A DNA stretch of 64,000 nt from Undaria pinnatifida (Eukaryota > Sar > Phaeophyceae > Laminariales > Alariaceae): NCBI GenBank assembly GCA_012845835.1, contig JABAKD010000001.1, forward strand, positions 12,849,501-12,913,500, in the 5' to 3' direction. Under the pieces are notes generated by a model. It was not told the DNA's origin. It saw nothing but the letters and a program-made list of their open reading frames with translations, and ran no database searches. Shown piece by piece: positions 62,545 to 64,000 of this stretch. Both the position numbers and the translations under genes were made by a program. Positions within the stretch are counted from its first letter, which is position 1. The number at the start of each line of letters is the position of its first letter.

Positions 62545-64000
62545 GCTTTCTGGCTTTACTCGACCCCTTGAACCCTGACTGGCGTCAGCCCTGACCTTCA
62601 CCCCGATCCCGACTCGCCTTACCGGCGCGCGTGCTTTGTATCAGCGCGCATGCTTTGCCCCTGTCCAGGCTAACAATCACGGTTTAAAGGGCGACGAAAT
62701 ATTTCAAAAAGCGACCCTGTTTTTTTTTCTGTCTTTACCGTGACGAGGCAAACGGGACAGCTATACCTTTTGTCGTGTAGCCAAACTAGTGTACCATAAA
62801 GTACACCCATTTTGTGTTTACAGATTGCCCAAGTATGAGTTTCTGGCAATTGCCCAAACTCATACCTCACCCCCTAAAAATTCGCTACCTGCATCTGAAA
62901 TTAGTCGCCCATGCTCTACAAAATACCCCCCCCCGCCACCGCCCTGCCCTGCCCTACCGTGATACTACTGGGCTTGCAGGTGTGCGACCGTTTGGGGCCA
63001 GATTATCGTATAGAGTAAACGTTAAGACAACGAAACGACGATGATATAGTCCACCACTAGTGTCAGTTGGGCGTGAAACTCTAGCTTTCGAGCTACTACT
63101 CAAGGGGTCTTACGAAACTGGCGCTGTATGGTCCTACTCGTGGAGCTGCACACTCACGCTACTAGTGCAAGGTTGGCAAGACTATACACACGACATATTT
63201 GGTCGATCTCTCTCGGTCACAAAAATGCCATAAACACATTCACCACACTAACCAATATCCCAAACTTGAAAGTAACCCAGACCCACCCCGTGGGTGCAGC
63301 TATGAAAACTAAGCGTTTTGGAATGTGCGATAACCAGCCGTTGATACACCCCCCCCCCCTGCCGTCGAAATCAACGACCCTTTTTGCATATAAATCGAAT
63401 GATAACGACACTCTTAGAAAACCGAAACCTCGTCAGTCTTTCCCGCCAACTTTCCGAGCGGCAAGGCTTTCAGATGAGTCGATTGATTATCCTGCGCCGC
63501 GGCATAAAATTGACGCTTTCGCCGTGGCATAACTATACTGGTAGTTACTGCCTTTCACTCGGTAACGCCCTTCAACTCTCCCCCCCACGCGTGATCAAAC
63601 GCCTCTTCACACGCAACGAAACCCGGGGACACCCATAAAATCCGTTCTAAGTGGCTCGATTGGGACGATCATCATGCATACGACACCATGACATACTTTT
63701 GAGCCTCAATGTTTCAATCCGCTTAATTAACTCAATTCGTACGATCGTCGTGAAATTAAACAATCAGATCGGTGCTGTCTGTCAACCCTTCCCTAGATAT
63801 ATTACTGAATGCTTCTTTGGACCAAGCAAACACCGCGGATACCAACAATGATCGTTCGTTTCTCATGCCTCGACGTCATAACTGGTTCGATTCCGGCGAA
63901 CTTCATAGCATACGCCACCGCCAACAAAAACATTTTCTCCCCCAAGAATGGTAAAAAAAAAGTCACAAGCACTACGATGAAAAAAATGCTAAAACTTAAA
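62545..64000. other. Stretch with no recognised gene
   Basis: Frames up to 134 codons (63128-63532) lack motifs and splice context. Short C runs at 62926 and 63347. No repeat copy was identified. Confidence 0.4.

Overview
This window reads as nuclear DNA from a eukaryote with large, intron-rich genes and a heavy load of decayed transposons. The evidence is a multi-exon gene with GT-AG introns of about 0.9-3.2 kb, a Ty1/copia element with a half-tRNA-type primer site, a LINE, tRNA-derived SINEs, many short inverted-repeat elements, and interstitial TTAGGG-type tracts. A brown-alga-like stramenopile is my best guess, but that is inference and nothing here proves the lineage. No bacterial operons, rRNA genes or CRISPR arrays were seen.

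Layout. 1-5.26 kb: a minus-strand Ty1/copia retrotransposon cut by the left window edge, with gag, protease, integrase, the start of reverse transcriptase, a half-tRNA-type primer site and a probable 449 bp LTR. 5.3-21.5 kb: a graveyard of short non-autonomous elements. At least three families (called A, B and C here) recur in both orientations, between decayed repeated segments that still encode heptad-like coiled-coil peptides and several minisatellites. 20.7-22.9 kb: two weakly supported coding segments, the better one a first exon with a signal peptide and a GTGAGT donor. 23-32.8 kb: tandem and dispersed repeats, with SINEs that include a head-to-head pair at 30.5 kb. 32.8-34.05 kb: an array of about 42 bp units built on CCTATTG/CAATAGG inverted motifs.

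34.0-45.5 kb holds the one convincing host gene, on the plus strand. A ubiquitin-like-domain exon is followed by six short exons whose reading phases fit from exon 2 onward. They end in helical, partly hydrophobic segments, and a possible last exon lies at 46.7 kb. Its introns carry a family A element, a TIR element with a 4 bp TACA target duplication, a 180 bp satellite and C-rich tracts.

46.9-64 kb: GC-rich minisatellites, another family A copy, a 2.9 kb composite inverted-repeat element (50.36-53.24 kb) and a plus-strand LINE pseudogene (54.5-57.8 kb). After these come direct repeats, a G-rich array and sequence in which I recognise nothing. Most open frames in the window are chance frames in low-complexity or repeat DNA and are left out. 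Element boundaries were read by eye and are approximate unless both ends are described.
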